Shown here one piece after another: positions 1-8,311 of a stretch of DNA of 64,000 nucleotides. Origin of the DNA: Kushneria phyllosphaerae (GTDB lineage Bacteria; Pseudomonadota; Gammaproteobacteria; Pseudomonadales; Halomonadaceae). Below the pieces are notes generated by a model that was not told where the DNA came from, made no database searches, and was given only the letters and a program-made list of their open reading frames with translations. Position numbers and translations under genes: made by a program. Each line of letters begins with the position of its first letter. The first letter of the stretch is position 1. The DNA lies in assembly GCF_900312995.1 (NCBI RefSeq), contig NZ_ONZI01000003.1:310001-374000 (forward strand), given 5' to 3'.

Positions 1-290
1 TGGGCCTGTTGCGTCAGCCGTTGCCAGGCCCCGGTCAGCTCGTGGTTTTTCGGGATTTCCGTGACCGGCGTGATCCGAAGCGGCTCGATCCGCGCGGCGG
101 CCTCGGGATCAATCCCGGCCAGAACCGCGCGCACCTCGGAAATGGCCTGCAGCTCACGCAGGCTGGAGCCCCGTCCCAGATCGACGATGTAATGTGGCAC
201 GACCGTTTGGTGATTGACCATCGCCGCCGAAATCACCCGATAGGTTGAGTCCCAGCCGCCTGTCCACAGTACATCTATCCGGGGTCGCAT
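1..290 (-). CDS. PP-loop (QueC-like) family protein, N-terminal fragment
   Basis: Only the first 96 or so codons are in the window; the gene runs off the left edge. The start is the ATG at 290-288. An ATG 11 bases upstream (301-299) is out of frame. The N-terminus reads MRPRIDVLWTGGWDST, which resembles the ATP-binding PP-loop (SGGxDS) of adenine-nucleotide alpha-hydrolases such as QueC and related amidotransferases, although GGWDST is not the textbook motif. The rest of the visible part has no motif I recognise. Substrate and pathway cannot be assigned, because the catalytic middle and C-terminus are missing. Confidence 0.6.
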   Translation of the reverse strand, partial: MRPRIDVLWTGGWDSTYRVISAAMVNHQTVVPHYIVDLGRGSSLRELQAISEVRAVLAGIDPEAAARIEPLRITPVTEIPKNHELTGAWQRLTQQA

Positions 291-526
291 ACGCGTTCCA
301 TGAGTCGGGTGTAATCGAGTGAGCAGACGCTATCGCATTTGGTGTTTTGCCGATTAGGCCGTTTCGCGCGTCGCCGACGTTGGTCGCCGGTGAGCGGCTT
401 CCCGGCTTTGATTCGACGTGTTTGCAGAATGTTTTCGTTGGGATGATTCGTTCAGGCAGGGGGCCGTCAGCGGGTGTATTCTTCTAATGAACAACGTCTG
501 ATGCAGCGCGTCTGCCGGGAGATCCC

Positions 527-1105
527 ATGACCCTTTCATCCCGCATATTGATGTTTTTTTCGCTGTCACTGGTGGCATTGCCTGCCTGGGCGGCGACACC
601 GCTGGCCGTCGAAGACGGGGTCCTGATCCTGCTGCTGGGCCTTTTGCTAATCGGCATCGAGGCTGTAACCCCGACCTTCGGGGTGGTCGGGCTTCTAGGG
701 CTTCTGGTCTTTGTTGTTGGCGCTTCGATGATGGTCAACGCGGGCCTGCTGCCGGGTGGTGACAGCGCGCTGGGGATGGCGATGGTCATCGCCGCGGCAT
801 TGCTGCTGGGTGCCTTTTTACTATGGGTCGTGATGCGCTTTTTGCGTTTTCGACGTATCACCCCGATGGGTGGGCGCGAAGAAGTGATCGGTGCGGTGGC
901 CGAAGCCACACGTCATTTCACCGAACACCATTCAAATGAGTATCACGGCTATGCTCGGGTGAAGGGCGAGCGGTGGCAGGCGCGCAGCACCACGCCTGTG
1001 GCAGAAGGTGAACGCCGCCGCGTCAGTGATGTGCACGGCCTCGTGCTGATACTGGAACACGAGGCGATGCCCGCCACGAAGGATGCAACATCCACGCACG
1101 AATAA
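527..1105 (+). CDS. NfeD-like short membrane protein (stomatin partner)
   Basis: 192 residues. A signal-like hydrophobic N-terminus (about 1-23, ending AWA) is followed by three hydrophobic segments near residues 30-50, 53-72 and 83-105. A soluble C-terminal domain (about 118-175) has the pattern typical of the NfeD OB-fold (GAVAEA..., YARVKGERWQA, VHGLVLILE). It is the short form, without the N-terminal ClpP-like protease domain of long NfeD. A GGGAGA Shine-Dalgarno just before the ATG supports the start. The stomatin gene follows after 37 bases; NfeD and stomatin are a well-known operon pair thought to organise membrane microdomains or membrane proteolysis. Family assignment is firm, the physiological role is inferred. 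Confidence 0.88.
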   Translation: MTLSSRILMFFSLSLVALPAWAATPLAVEDGVLILLLGLLLIGIEAVTPTFGVVGLLGLLVFVVGASMMVNAGLLPGGDSALGMAMVIAAALLLGAFLLWVVMRFLRFRRITPMGGREEVIGAVAEATRHFTEHHSNEYHGYARVKGERWQARSTTPVAEGERRRVSDVHGLVLILEHEAMPATKDATSTHE

Positions 1106-1142
1106 TTCTGCCAGCCTCTATACGGTATAAGGGAGACATCGC

Positions 1143-1892
1143 ATGCTGACCTATCTGATTCCCGTTGTTGTCATTGTGTTCATTCTTGCCGCGTCGGTGA
1201 AGGTACTGCCCGAATACAAGCGCGGGGTGGTGTTTTTTCTGGGACGCTTTCAGGGCGTCAAGGGGCCGGGACTCTTTTTCATCATTCCCGTGGTTCAGAA
1301 GATGGATATCGTGGATTTGAGAACCGTAACGCTGGATGTGCCGGGTCAGGATGTCATCTCCCGGGATAACGTGACGGTGCGGGTCAATGCGGTGGTCTAT
1401 TTCAAGGTGGTTGACCCCGAGCGCGCCATCATTCAGATCGAAAATTACGGCATGGCCACCAGCCAGATTGCACAGACCACGCTGCGCTCGGTGCTGGGCA
1501 AGCATGATCTCGATGAAATGCTCTCCGAGCGTGATCGTCTCAATGATGACATTCAGACCATTCTTGATCAGCAGACCGAGGCCTGGGGGATCAAGGTGTC
1601 CAATGTCGAAATCAAGCAGGTCGATATCAGCGAAGACATGGTGCGTGCGATTGCCCGTCAAGCCGAAGCCGAGCGCGAGCGTCGGGCCAAGATTATCGCT
1701 GCCGAAGGCGAAATGCAGGCCTCCGAGAAACTGGTGGAAGCCGCCGACATCATGTCGAGAAATCCGGCCGCTCTGCAGCTTCGCTATCTGCAGACCATGA
1801 GTGATATGAGCAACAAGAATGCCTCGACCATCGTGTTTCCGTTGCCGCTGGAAATCACAAAGATTTTTGAGCAGATGCGCAATCAACCCTGA
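1143..1892 (+). CDS. SPFH/band-7 stomatin-like protein (slipin)
   Basis: 249 residues. One N-terminal membrane anchor (about 3-21) precedes a band-7 domain with family hallmarks: [28 protein letters not shown] and [15 protein letters not shown] charged helical stretch follows ([20 protein letters not shown]), then a short C-terminal tail. Length and order match bacterial slipins of about 250 residues. The family oligomerises on the inner membrane and scaffolds lipid microdomains or proteases. It lies directly downstream of the NfeD gene and is almost surely co-transcribed with it. No terminator is visible between it and the following yceI-like gene. Confidence 0.92.
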   Translation: MLTYLIPVVVIVFILAASVKVLPEYKRGVVFFLGRFQGVKGPGLFFIIPVVQKMDIVDLRTVTLDVPGQDVISRDNVTVRVNAVVYFKVVDPERAIIQIENYGMATSQIAQTTLRSVLGKHDLDEMLSERDRLNDDIQTILDQQTEAWGIKVSNVEIKQVDISEDMVRAIARQAEAERERRAKIIAAEGEMQASEKLVEAADIMSRNPAALQLRYLQTMSDMSNKNASTIVFPLPLEITKIFEQMRNQP

Positions 1893-1993
1893 AATCAGAT
1901 GGCAGTGTCAAACGTAAAATCGTGCCGCAGTGATCATTGATTTAATCTATGCTGTGTCATGTTGTTTCAAGAATCATCGAGGGAGAGAGTCAC

Positions 1994-2632
1994 GTGCTAA
2001 AAACGACCGCATTGAGTGCTGCCGTACTGGCCGGCATGCTGAGCATCGCACCGGCCATGGCCGATCAGCAGCAGCCTGAAACCGACAACATCAACGATGT
2101 TCCGGCCGGCAATTACACGATTGACCCGCTGCATTCCAAGATTACCTGGGGCGTGGACCATTACGGCTTTTCGCACTACGAAGGCCAGTTTGTTGATCTT
2201 TCCGGGTCGCTCAGACTTGGCGAAGATCCCGCTGACAGCAACCTGAAAATCGAAATACCGCTGGACAAGGTGCTGACCGGCAGCGATCTGAGCAAACACC
2301 TTCAGGGTGAAAAGTTCTTTAATAGTGCCGAGCATGCAACGGCTACCTTTACCTCGACCAGCATCGAAATTGATGGTGATGATGAGGCCACGATCACCGG
2401 TAATCTCGCGCTCAATGGTCAGACCCATCCGGTCGAGATTGACGCCGAATTCAATCGCGGGGCGGTGTATCCCTTCGATGAGAAATATCATATCGGTTTC
2501 AACGGTGAAGCCACGATCAAGCGCAGCGACTTCGCCATGAACTATCTGATCCCCGAAGATGATCAGCAGGGCATCAGCGATGAGGTCACGCTTCATATCG
2601 AGGCCGAGTTCGTGCCCGAGAAGGGTCAGTAA
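1994..2632 (+). CDS. YceI family periplasmic lipid-binding protein
   Basis: I choose the GTG at 1994 as start: AGGGAGAGA lies just upstream, and it opens directly onto a clean signal peptide (MLKTTALSAAVLAGMLSIAPAMA, cleaved before DQQQ) giving 212 residues. An in-frame ATG at 1949 would add 15 residues before the signal. The mature protein starts a typical YceI lipocalin-like barrel (PAGNYTIDPLHSKITWGVDH, then LKIEIPLDKV, DKVLTGS, FFNSAEHATATFTS and a late GFNGEATIKRSDFAMNYL). YceI proteins bind polyisoprenoid or other amphiphiles in the periplasm; the ligand here is unknown. A strong terminator follows at 2676-2706. Confidence 0.9.
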   Translation: MLKTTALSAAVLAGMLSIAPAMADQQQPETDNINDVPAGNYTIDPLHSKITWGVDHYGFSHYEGQFVDLSGSLRLGEDPADSNLKIEIPLDKVLTGSDLSKHLQGEKFFNSAEHATATFTSTSIEIDGDDEATITGNLALNGQTHPVEIDAEFNRGAVYPFDEKYHIGFNGEATIKRSDFAMNYLIPEDDQQGISDEVTLHIEAEFVPEKGQ

Positions 2633-2675
2633 CTGCGGCACTGACCAGGCGTGATCTGACTGCGCCCTGATCCCG

Positions 2676-2706
2676 AAAGCCGTGATCCCTGCCGATCACG
2701 GCTTTT
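2676..2706 (+). terminator. Rho-independent terminator after the YceI gene
   Basis: A 12-bp perfect stem (AAAGCCGTGATC / GATCACGGCTTT) with a 6-base loop runs into a T tract. It sits 44 bases after the YceI stop and closes that transcription unit. Confidence 0.88.
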
Positions 2707-3260
2707 TGCTGCCGCTTCCCGAGGTGTCGCCATGCGTTCATGTCCGGCCAGGCTTGATATCCCGTGATCGGTTATCGAGCACACGAGATGCCCCTTGCGG
2801 GATGCACAATGGATACCCGGCTGTTAAACTGCGCCGCAATTGATGACCTCAACAATGAGTTGAAGCAATGATCTCGATGCCTGTCACGACGTTCTGGCGC
2901 CTTACGCCACCCTGAGCCTTTCAGGAATGTCCGCTCACCCGAGCGGTGCACTCGCACGAGTGCTTTTGTCGTGACGCCTCCGGCGTCAAATCTCCGTATG
3001 TCGTTTTTAAAACCCGTGTCGTTACGCTCTTGCATGCTGCTGGCCGGCCTGCGCGTGCTGTCATGACCCTGACCGCACAATGCTGTCGACATTATCGCTG
3101 AGCGTTTTTCAGCATCTGGAATCTGCCCGGCTCATGCAACGAATGTGAAGACCGTGACAGGGCAGGTCATCCATATTCAGACCCGGCGCGCGACGTCAGG
3201 TAAAGATCGCAATCGCTTGCCCCATGGGGCGCCATGAATTTTTTACTGCAGAAGGAAAGG
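2707..3260. other. Gene-free region between YceI and SulP
   Basis: About 550 bases with no convincing coding sequence. Apart from the multi-hairpin element at 2883-2988, it holds a smaller stem near 3100-3120 (GCTGA / TCAGC) and the SulP ribosome-binding site AAGGAAAGG at 3252-3260. I see no confident sigma70 promoter. Confidence 0.5.
2883..2988 (+). promoter_or_regulatory. Candidate structured leader RNA upstream of the SulP gene
   Basis: Seen directly: GTCACGAC (2883-2890) is the exact complement of GTCGTGAC (2968-2975). Inside that 8-bp stem lie four perfect hairpins in a row: 2895-2909 (5 bp), 2911-2925 (5 bp), 2931-2946 (6 bp) and 2948-2963 (6 bp, followed by TTTT). A fifth hairpin, 2972-2988 (7 bp, 3-base loop), shares bases with the 3' strand of the closing stem, so the two cannot form together. 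This is the layout of a multi-branch junction with a competing stem, as in riboswitches. It does not match a riboswitch consensus I know. The SulP start is about 270 bases downstream, so an intervening promoter or a separate small RNA are alternatives. Confidence 0.45.
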
Positions 3261-4766
3261 ATGAGCATGAGAGGCTCAATAAAACAAAACTGGTTTTCCA
3301 ATGTGCGCCCCGATGTGCTGTCAGGGCTGGTGGTGGCGCTGGCGCTGATCCCCGAGGCCATTGCCTTTTCGATCATCGCAGGCGTTGACCCTCAGGTCGG
3401 GCTTTATGCGTCGTTTTCGATGGCGGTGGTCATCTCGATCGCCGGCGGCCGGCCGGCGATGATTTCGGCGGCCACCGGTGCCATGGCCCTTTTGATGGTC
3501 ACCCTGGTGCGCGACCACGGCCTTGAGTATCTGTTTGCCGCGACCATTCTGACCGGTCTTTTGCAGATCCTCTGGGGCGTGTTGAAACTCGGCAGCCTGA
3601 TGCGCTTTGTCTCTCGCTCGGTCGTGACCGGGTTTGTCAACGCGCTCGCCATTTTGATCTTCATGGCGCAGCTGCCGGAAATTACCGGCGTCAATGCCAC
3701 CCCCACGGTCTATGCCATCATGCTGGGCGGGCTGGCCATCATTTATCTTTTCCCATATGTGCCGAAAGTCGGCAAGGTCATCCCCTCGCCAATGGTCTGT
3801 ATCGTTTTGATGACGGCTGTTGCGATGATCTTCGGGCTTGATGTGCGCACCGTGGGTGACATGGGTCACCTGCCGGACAGTCTGCCGGTGTTTCTGATCC
3901 CCGATATCCCGTTCAATCTCGACACCCTCATGATCATCTTTCCCTATGCGCTGACGCTTTCGGTCGTCGGGCTGCTGGAGTCGATGATGACGGCTACGAT
4001 CGTCGATGATCTGACCGACACCCCCAGTGACAAGAACCGTGAGTGCCGCGGACAGGGCATTGCCAACGTGGCGACCGGCTTTCTGGGCGGCATGGCCGGT
4101 TGCGGCATGATCGGTCAGACCGTCATCAACGTGAAATCCGGCGGTCGGACCCGGCTTTCCACCATGACGGCCGGCATCGGGCTTTTGATCATGGTGGTCT
4201 TTCTGGGGCCGCTGGTGGCCCGGATTCCGATGGCCGCGCTGGTCGCCGTCATGGTCATGGTCTCGATCGGCACCTTTGACTGGGGCTCGATTCGTGATCT
4301 GCCCAAAAAGCCACTGACCACCAATATCGTCATGCTGGCCACCGTGGCCGTCACCGTGGCCACCCATAATCTGGCCATGGGCGTGGTGGTGGGCGTGCTG
4401 CTGGCAGCACTTTTCTTTGCCAACAAGATCGGTCGCATCCTGCAGATCGACAGCGTGCTCGCCGAGCAAAACGGCGTGCAGCAGCGTGACTATCACGTGC
4501 GCGGTCAGATCTTTTTTGCCTCGACCACCCGCTTTGCCGATGCCTTTGATGTCAAGGAAGGGGTGGATCGGGTCTGCATCAACGTGACGCATGCCCACTT
4601 CTGGGATATCACGGCGGTCGAGGTGCTGGACCGGATCGTCATGAAATTTCGTCGGGAAGGGATCGATGTCGAAGTGATCGGTCTCAACGAGGCCAGTCAG
4701 ACCATGGTCGACCGCTTTGGTGTACATGACAAGACCGATGGCATTATAGAGCCGGGCGGTCATTGA
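3261..4766 (+). CDS. SulP/SLC26 family anion transporter with STAS domain
   Basis: About 501 residues. The N-terminal SulP membrane domain opens with [20 protein letters not shown] (family signature), continues through around a dozen hydrophobic segments, and is followed from about residue 395 by a cytoplasmic STAS domain ([17 protein letters not shown], then [14 protein letters not shown]). Such proteins import sulfate, bicarbonate or other anions, usually with Na+ or H+; the substrate cannot be told from sequence. The start is ATG 3261 or, equally possible, ATG 3267, both placed by AAGGAAAGG at 3252-3260; an ATG at 3234 lacks a good site. A Usp gene follows 85 bases later, a common pairing. 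The long structured leader upstream suggests regulation at RNA level. Confidence 0.9.
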   Translation: MSMRGSIKQNWFSNVRPDVLSGLVVALALIPEAIAFSIIAGVDPQVGLYASFSMAVVISIAGGRPAMISAATGAMALLMVTLVRDHGLEYLFAATILTGLLQILWGVLKLGSLMRFVSRSVVTGFVNALAILIFMAQLPEITGVNATPTVYAIMLGGLAIIYLFPYVPKVGKVIPSPMVCIVLMTAVAMIFGLDVRTVGDMGHLPDSLPVFLIPDIPFNLDTLMIIFPYALTLSVVGLLESMMTATIVDDLTDTPSDKNRECRGQGIANVATGFLGGMAGCGMIGQTVINVKSGGRTRLSTMTAGIGLLIMVVFLGPLVARIPMAALVAVMVMVSIGTFDWGSIRDLPKKPLTTNIVMLATVAVTVATHNLAMGVVVGVLLAALFFANKIGRILQIDSVLAEQNGVQQRDYHVRGQIFFASTTRFADAFDVKEGVDRVCINVTHAHFWDITAVEVLDRIVMKFRREGIDVEVIGLNEASQTMVDRFGVHDKTDGIIEPGGH

Positions 4767-4851
4767 GCGTCATCGTCATGCTCCCGGGCGGCGACACCGG
4801 CGCCCGGGATAAGCCACACTCGAACCACGAGACGTGTTTCCGGAGATTCTC

Positions 4852-5718
4852 ATGAGCAGAACCATCATTGCCTGCTTCGATGACCAGGCGCGTGCTGACA
4901 GCGCCATCGGTGACTATGCGGCCTGGGCGGCGCGACAGATCAAGGCGCCCCTGTGTCTTTTGCATGTACTGGAACAAAAGACCATCACGCACGAGGATTA
5001 TTCAGGCCAGATCGGGCTGGGTACCCGTGAGCGAATGCTGGAAGAGCGCACTGAAGAAGAAGGGCGGGTCATTCGTCAGGCGCGTGAGCAGGGGCGTCTG
5101 ATGCTGGAGGCACTCAAGACTCGCCTGACGGACGAGAGGCTGACGCCGCAGATTCAGCAGCGCCACGGTGCGCTGGCACCCACCCTGCGCGAACAGTGCA
5201 CCAGCGAAGACCTGCTTGTACTGGGGCGCTGTGGTCATCAGCACAGCCAGAATCATCACAATCAGAATGACGAGGATATGTCGTTGGGCGCGCATCTGGA
5301 GGATCTGGCGCAGCATCTGGACATTCCCATGCTGATTGCCCCGGCACGCTTTCGGGTACCGGCCCGCGCCATGGTCGCCTTTGATGGCAGCGACCGCGGC
5401 CTTGAGCAGCTCTCGCGGCTGGTGAAATGGGGCTGGCTTGAAGGGCTGGAAATACACGTGGTGCATGTCAGTGAGCCGGCCAGTTCGCAGCCTGCCGAGC
5501 GTGGTGCCGAACTGCTCGCTGCAGCCGGCCTTGATGCGAAGCCCGTGACGCTTGAGGGCGACGCCGGGCGCAAGCTGCCGGCCTATGCCCGCGAGCAGGA
5601 AGTCGACCTTGTGGCCATGGGCGCCTATGGTCACAGCTCGCTGCGTCGCTTTTTGATGGGCAGTACCACCCACAAGCTGCTGGAAGCCATGCCGAGTGCC
5701 ATCCTTTTGATGCGTTGA
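4852..5718 (+). CDS. Tandem-domain universal stress protein
   Basis: 288 residues with two Usp domains in tandem, UspE-like. The first (about 1-150) begins MSRTIIACFDDQARADSAI; the second begins near residue 165 (RAMVAFDGSDRG) and ends with the ATP-binding motif GAYGHSSLRRFLMGS and ILLMR. The start ATG 4852 has GGAG 7 bases upstream; a GTG at 4834 would add six residues without a better site. It lies just after the SulP gene in the same direction and is probably co-transcribed. Its role is likely protection or signalling when the transporter is induced; that is inference. The unit ends at the terminator 5738-5770. Confidence 0.9.
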   Translation: MSRTIIACFDDQARADSAIGDYAAWAARQIKAPLCLLHVLEQKTITHEDYSGQIGLGTRERMLEERTEEEGRVIRQAREQGRLMLEALKTRLTDERLTPQIQQRHGALAPTLREQCTSEDLLVLGRCGHQHSQNHHNQNDEDMSLGAHLEDLAQHLDIPMLIAPARFRVPARAMVAFDGSDRGLEQLSRLVKWGWLEGLEIHVVHVSEPASSQPAERGAELLAAAGLDAKPVTLEGDAGRKLPAYAREQEVDLVAMGAYGHSSLRRFLMGSTTHKLLEAMPSAILLMR

Positions 5719-5737
5719 TCAGGCATTGGCCACCAGC

Positions 5738-5770
5738 AAAAAGGGGAACCCGGTCGGGTTCCCCTTTTTT
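5738..5770. terminator. Bidirectional terminator between usp and the convergent secreted-protein gene
   Basis: A 14-bp perfect stem (5738-5751 with 5756-5769, loop GGTC) has A and T tracts on its two sides. It can terminate the SulP-usp unit on plus and the minus-strand gene at 5795-6262. Confidence 0.9.
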
Positions 5771-5794
5771 GATCCCATCACTGTACGGGCTGGC

Positions 5795-6262
5795 TTACGG
5801 CCCCAGTGTGACCATGTCGCCCTTGAAGGCGGCTTCCGTGACGACATTGCCGGCATGGCACTCATAGCGCTGGCTGTCCGGATTGGCACGCTGCTCGTAG
5901 TAGCTGGTGATGTTGACGACGGCATTGGCGCCGACCTGGCGGGCGCGCTCCTGCAGAGCCAGAAGTGACTGAAGGGCGGCCAGACGGCAGGACTCGGCGT
6001 CGGTTCGCAGGGCCGCACGCACCTTGTTGGCGCTGTAGAAGCCGCCGCGACGGGTCTGGACTTCCGGGTGTTGCTGGTCGGCAAAATAGAGCCGGATCGA
6101 GGGATCGAGCTTTTCCTGCGCTTCGGGCTGAGTCATGACCTCGGCCAGTGGCTGCATCAGAAAGGTGTTGCGTGCCTGTGCAGGGCCTGCCGTGGCCAGC
6201 ATGATCAGGGCGCCCGTCATGGCCGCGGCCATGGAGACTTTAAAGGGCAGGTGGAAGGTCAT
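5795..6262 (-). CDS. Small secreted protein of unknown function (YbjQ-reminiscent)
   Basis: 155 residues from ATG 6262, which has GGAGG at good spacing; a longer reading from 6316 has no comparable site. The N-terminus is a signal peptide ending near PAQA before RNTF. The C-terminal half holds LLALQERARQVGANAVVNIT followed by SYYEQR and two cysteines (ESCRL, YECHAG) that could form a disulfide. GANAVVNI recalls the YbjQ fold and small periplasmic proteins often mislabelled as excinuclease subunits. Function unknown. It sits downstream of, and in the same direction as, the polyene operon, but about 85 bases from the methyltransferase gene, so membership is uncertain. Confidence 0.7.
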   Translation of the reverse strand: MTFHLPFKVSMAAAMTGALIMLATAGPAQARNTFLMQPLAEVMTQPEAQEKLDPSIRLYFADQQHPEVQTRRGGFYSANKVRAALRTDAESCRLAALQSLLALQERARQVGANAVVNITSYYEQRANPDSQRYECHAGNVVTEAAFKGDMVTLGP

Positions 6263-6346
6263 CGAACGTCCTCCGGGAGGTATCAAAAAGGCAGGGTGCA
6301 CAATGTAGCCTTTCACGCACGTTTGCGAAAGGCCACAGCGCGGGCC

Positions 6347-6946
6347 TCAGCCTGAAAGTGGTTTGCGAAAGGCCTGAAAACAGTGCTGATTTCGTGGCAG
6401 CGCCACGATTCGGTGGGCGTCGAGCCCCGGCACCCTGACAGGTTCGAGCGGCGCCAGCGCCGGGATATTCTCGGGGCCGACCCGGTTATAGGGCGGCTGG
6501 TCATTCCAGCCCAGCAGCAGCAGGCCTCCGGGGCGCAGGCAGTCCACGCAGGCGGCAAAGGCCCGCTCGACATCGATCTGCTCATTGAGGCCCCAGCCCA
6601 GTACGCCGTTGCACAACACGGCGTCTAGGCCGCCCCGGGGGATATGATCACTCAGCGCTGTCAGGTTACCCACGATATGGCTGTCGCCACCAAAGGGGCG
6701 CTTGGCAGCGTCCAGATCGATGGTCGTGACCTCCGAATCGCCCAGCAGTGACGGGTAGTGATGGGTATACCAGCCGCAGCCCACCATCAATACGCGTCGA
6801 ATGCTTTCATCTCGTGCGATGGCCGGCAGGATGCGATGTTCAAACATGACGCGGTCCCGATAGGGGTAGCGCAGTCGAACGCCGTGATGATCCAGCGTGC
6901 GAAGGGTCGTGGCCGTCCAGCCATACAGCGCTGCCTTGAACGTCAT
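6347..6946 (-). CDS. Class I SAM-dependent methyltransferase
   Basis: 199 residues. The SAM-binding glycine motif is VLMVGCGWYTHHYPSLL (about residues 52-68), followed by the acidic end of strand 2 (VTTIDLDAAK) and a motif-IV-like segment (DAVLCNGVLGWGLNE), then LRPGGLLLLGWND. Start ATG 6946 has AAAGGA six bases upstream. It is the last member of the polyene-type operon, 85 bases after the ketoreductase gene. Aryl polyene clusters usually carry a methyltransferase that modifies the aryl head, so that is a plausible role. Here it occupies the place where many such clusters have a second ketosynthase. Substrate not proven. Confidence 0.8.
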   Translation of the reverse strand: MTFKAALYGWTATTLRTLDHHGVRLRYPYRDRVMFEHRILPAIARDESIRRVLMVGCGWYTHHYPSLLGDSEVTTIDLDAAKRPFGGDSHIVGNLTALSDHIPRGGLDAVLCNGVLGWGLNEQIDVERAFAACVDCLRPGGLLLLGWNDQPPYNRVGPENIPALAPLEPVRVPGLDAHRIVALPRNQHCFQAFRKPLSG

Positions 6947-7031
6947 GCGTCGTCCTTTTCGTTATTGTCGTTACCCTTTACGAAACACGCGACGACATCG
7001 ACCTGCCTGATGCGGATCTGAAAAAGCGCAA

Positions 7032-7754
7032 TCAGAACAGTCCGCCGTTGACGGCAATCACCTGGCGGGTCACATAGCTGCTGTCTTCCGAGCACAAAAA
7101 GCTGATCACGCCGGCGACTTCTTCGGCTTCTCCCATGCGCTGCATGGGCACGATCTTCTTGATGTCCACATCGATATCGTCGGTCATGTCTGTATTGACC
7201 CACCCGGGGGCAATACAGTTCACCGTGATTTTTCTTTTGGCCAGTTCCAGCGCCAGTGACTTGCTGGCCGCAATCAGCCCACCCTTGGCAGCGCCGTAGT
7301 TGACCTGACCGCGATTGCCGATCACGCCGGCGGCCGAGGACAGCACCACGATGCGTCCGGGCTTTCGGCGCTGAATCATGGGCATGACCAGTGGCCTGAG
7401 CACGTTATAGAACCCGCCCAGATCAACATTGAGCACGCTGTCCCACTGTTCGTCACTCATGCCGGGAAAGGGGGCATCCTGATGAAAGCCGGCATTGAGC
7501 ACCACGCCATGGTAGGCCCCGTGCTCGGCGATATCGGCCTCAAGGCATGCGCGGGCCTCGTCGCGTGCGCCGACGTCAAACGGCAATAGCCGGGCCTTTT
7601 GCCCCATGGAGGTAATTTCATCTGCCACGGCGCGTGCCTGCGTCTCGCTGTGGCGGTAGTGTACGACGATATCAAAGCCGTCGCGGGCCAGGCGCAGGGC
7701 GGCCGCCCGGCCGATGCCGCGACTGGCGCCGGTAATCAGGATGGTCTGTGACAT
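7032..7754 (-). CDS. 3-oxoacyl-ACP reductase, FabG-like (ApeQ-type)
   Basis: 240 residues, a classical short-chain dehydrogenase. The cofactor motif TGASRGIG is at residues 8-15, the catalytic serine lies in VLSSAAG, and the catalytic Tyr and Lys in YGAAKGG. The C-terminus ends ITVNCIAPGWVNTDM and VIAVNGGLF as in FabG. NADPH-dependent reduction of the 3-ketoacyl-ACP is the expected reaction; in an aryl polyene cluster this matches the ketoreductase ApeQ. GGA upstream supports ATG 7754. It follows the dehydratase gene by 95 bases. Confidence 0.9.
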   Translation of the reverse strand: MSQTILITGASRGIGRAAALRLARDGFDIVVHYRHSETQARAVADEITSMGQKARLLPFDVGARDEARACLEADIAEHGAYHGVVLNAGFHQDAPFPGMSDEQWDSVLNVDLGGFYNVLRPLVMPMIQRRKPGRIVVLSSAAGVIGNRGQVNYGAAKGGLIAASKSLALELAKRKITVNCIAPGWVNTDMTDDIDVDIKKIVPMQRMGEAEEVAGVISFLCSEDSSYVTRQVIAVNGGLF

Positions 7755-7849
7755 GTCATTTTCCGATCGCGTGGTAGGGAGTCGTCATTGCGCGTAGTGG
7801 TTAAAGATGGCCGTGGGTAACAGGACGCAGGCCCCGGGGATCGCCGGGA

Positions 7850-8311
7850 TCACCCGGCGGCAGCCTGTAAAACGCTTAAGCTCGCTCTGGCCAGCCAGTC
7901 ATGCTCGGGGTTTTCGCCGGGTCGATAAAGCACGCCATCAAAGGTGGCCAGACCGCTGTCGGCGAGGGTGTCCACGCTGACTCTGACGTGCAGCGGCTGA
8001 TCAAATGTCAGGTGATCAAGGCGTGCCTCAAAGCGTCGAGCGCCCAGCAGCATGCCCTGGCGGGGTGTACCACCTTCGCGAGGCTGCAGGGTCGACCAGG
8101 CCGCCGAGGCCTGGGCCATCCACTCAAGCGCTACCTGTACTGGAATGCCCCGGGTGTCGGCAAAGAGATCTTCGGATGACGGAAACACGGCCACCACGAT
8201 GTGCCGGTCATTGGCGTCGATGACATGATCGAGCAGACACATCGACCCCTGTTGCGGCACCAGAGACGCCACAGGGGGCCACGTTGTCGGCCCGGGATAC
8301 GTGTCATGCAT
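7850..8311 (-). CDS. Hotdog-fold 3-hydroxyacyl-ACP dehydratase (ApeP-type)
   Basis: 153 residues from ATG 8311; this ATG overlaps the ketosynthase stop by 8 bases, which argues for translational coupling and against the longer in-frame start at 8356. The protein resembles the single-hotdog dehydratases of aryl polyene clusters: LVPQQGSMCLLDHVI, then VALEWMAQASAAW, the helix that carries the acidic catalytic residue. It would remove water from the 3-hydroxyacyl-ACP made by the neighbouring reductase, leaving the conjugated double bond. Confidence 0.82.
   Translation of the reverse strand: MHDTYPGPTTWPPVASLVPQQGSMCLLDHVIDANDRHIVVAVFPSSEDLFADTRGIPVQVALEWMAQASAAWSTLQPREGGTPRQGMLLGARRFEARLDHLTFDQPLHVRVSVDTLADSGLATFDGVLYRPGENPEHDWLARASLSVLQAAAG

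Noticed and set aside
2883-2988. Assigning the SulP leader to a known riboswitch (Na+, TPP, cobalamin, guanidine-II)
   Set aside because: Loop sequences lack the conserved residues of those classes that I know, for instance no ACGR loops; I leave the class open.
2772-3092. 106-codon minus-strand frame across the SulP leader
   Set aside because: It reads straight through the perfect hairpins, has no Shine-Dalgarno and no recognisable features; RNA structure explains the region better.
3321-4763. 480-codon minus-strand frame opposite SulP
   Set aside because: Product is His/Asp-rich nonsense typical of an antisense shadow; SulP motifs are clear on plus.
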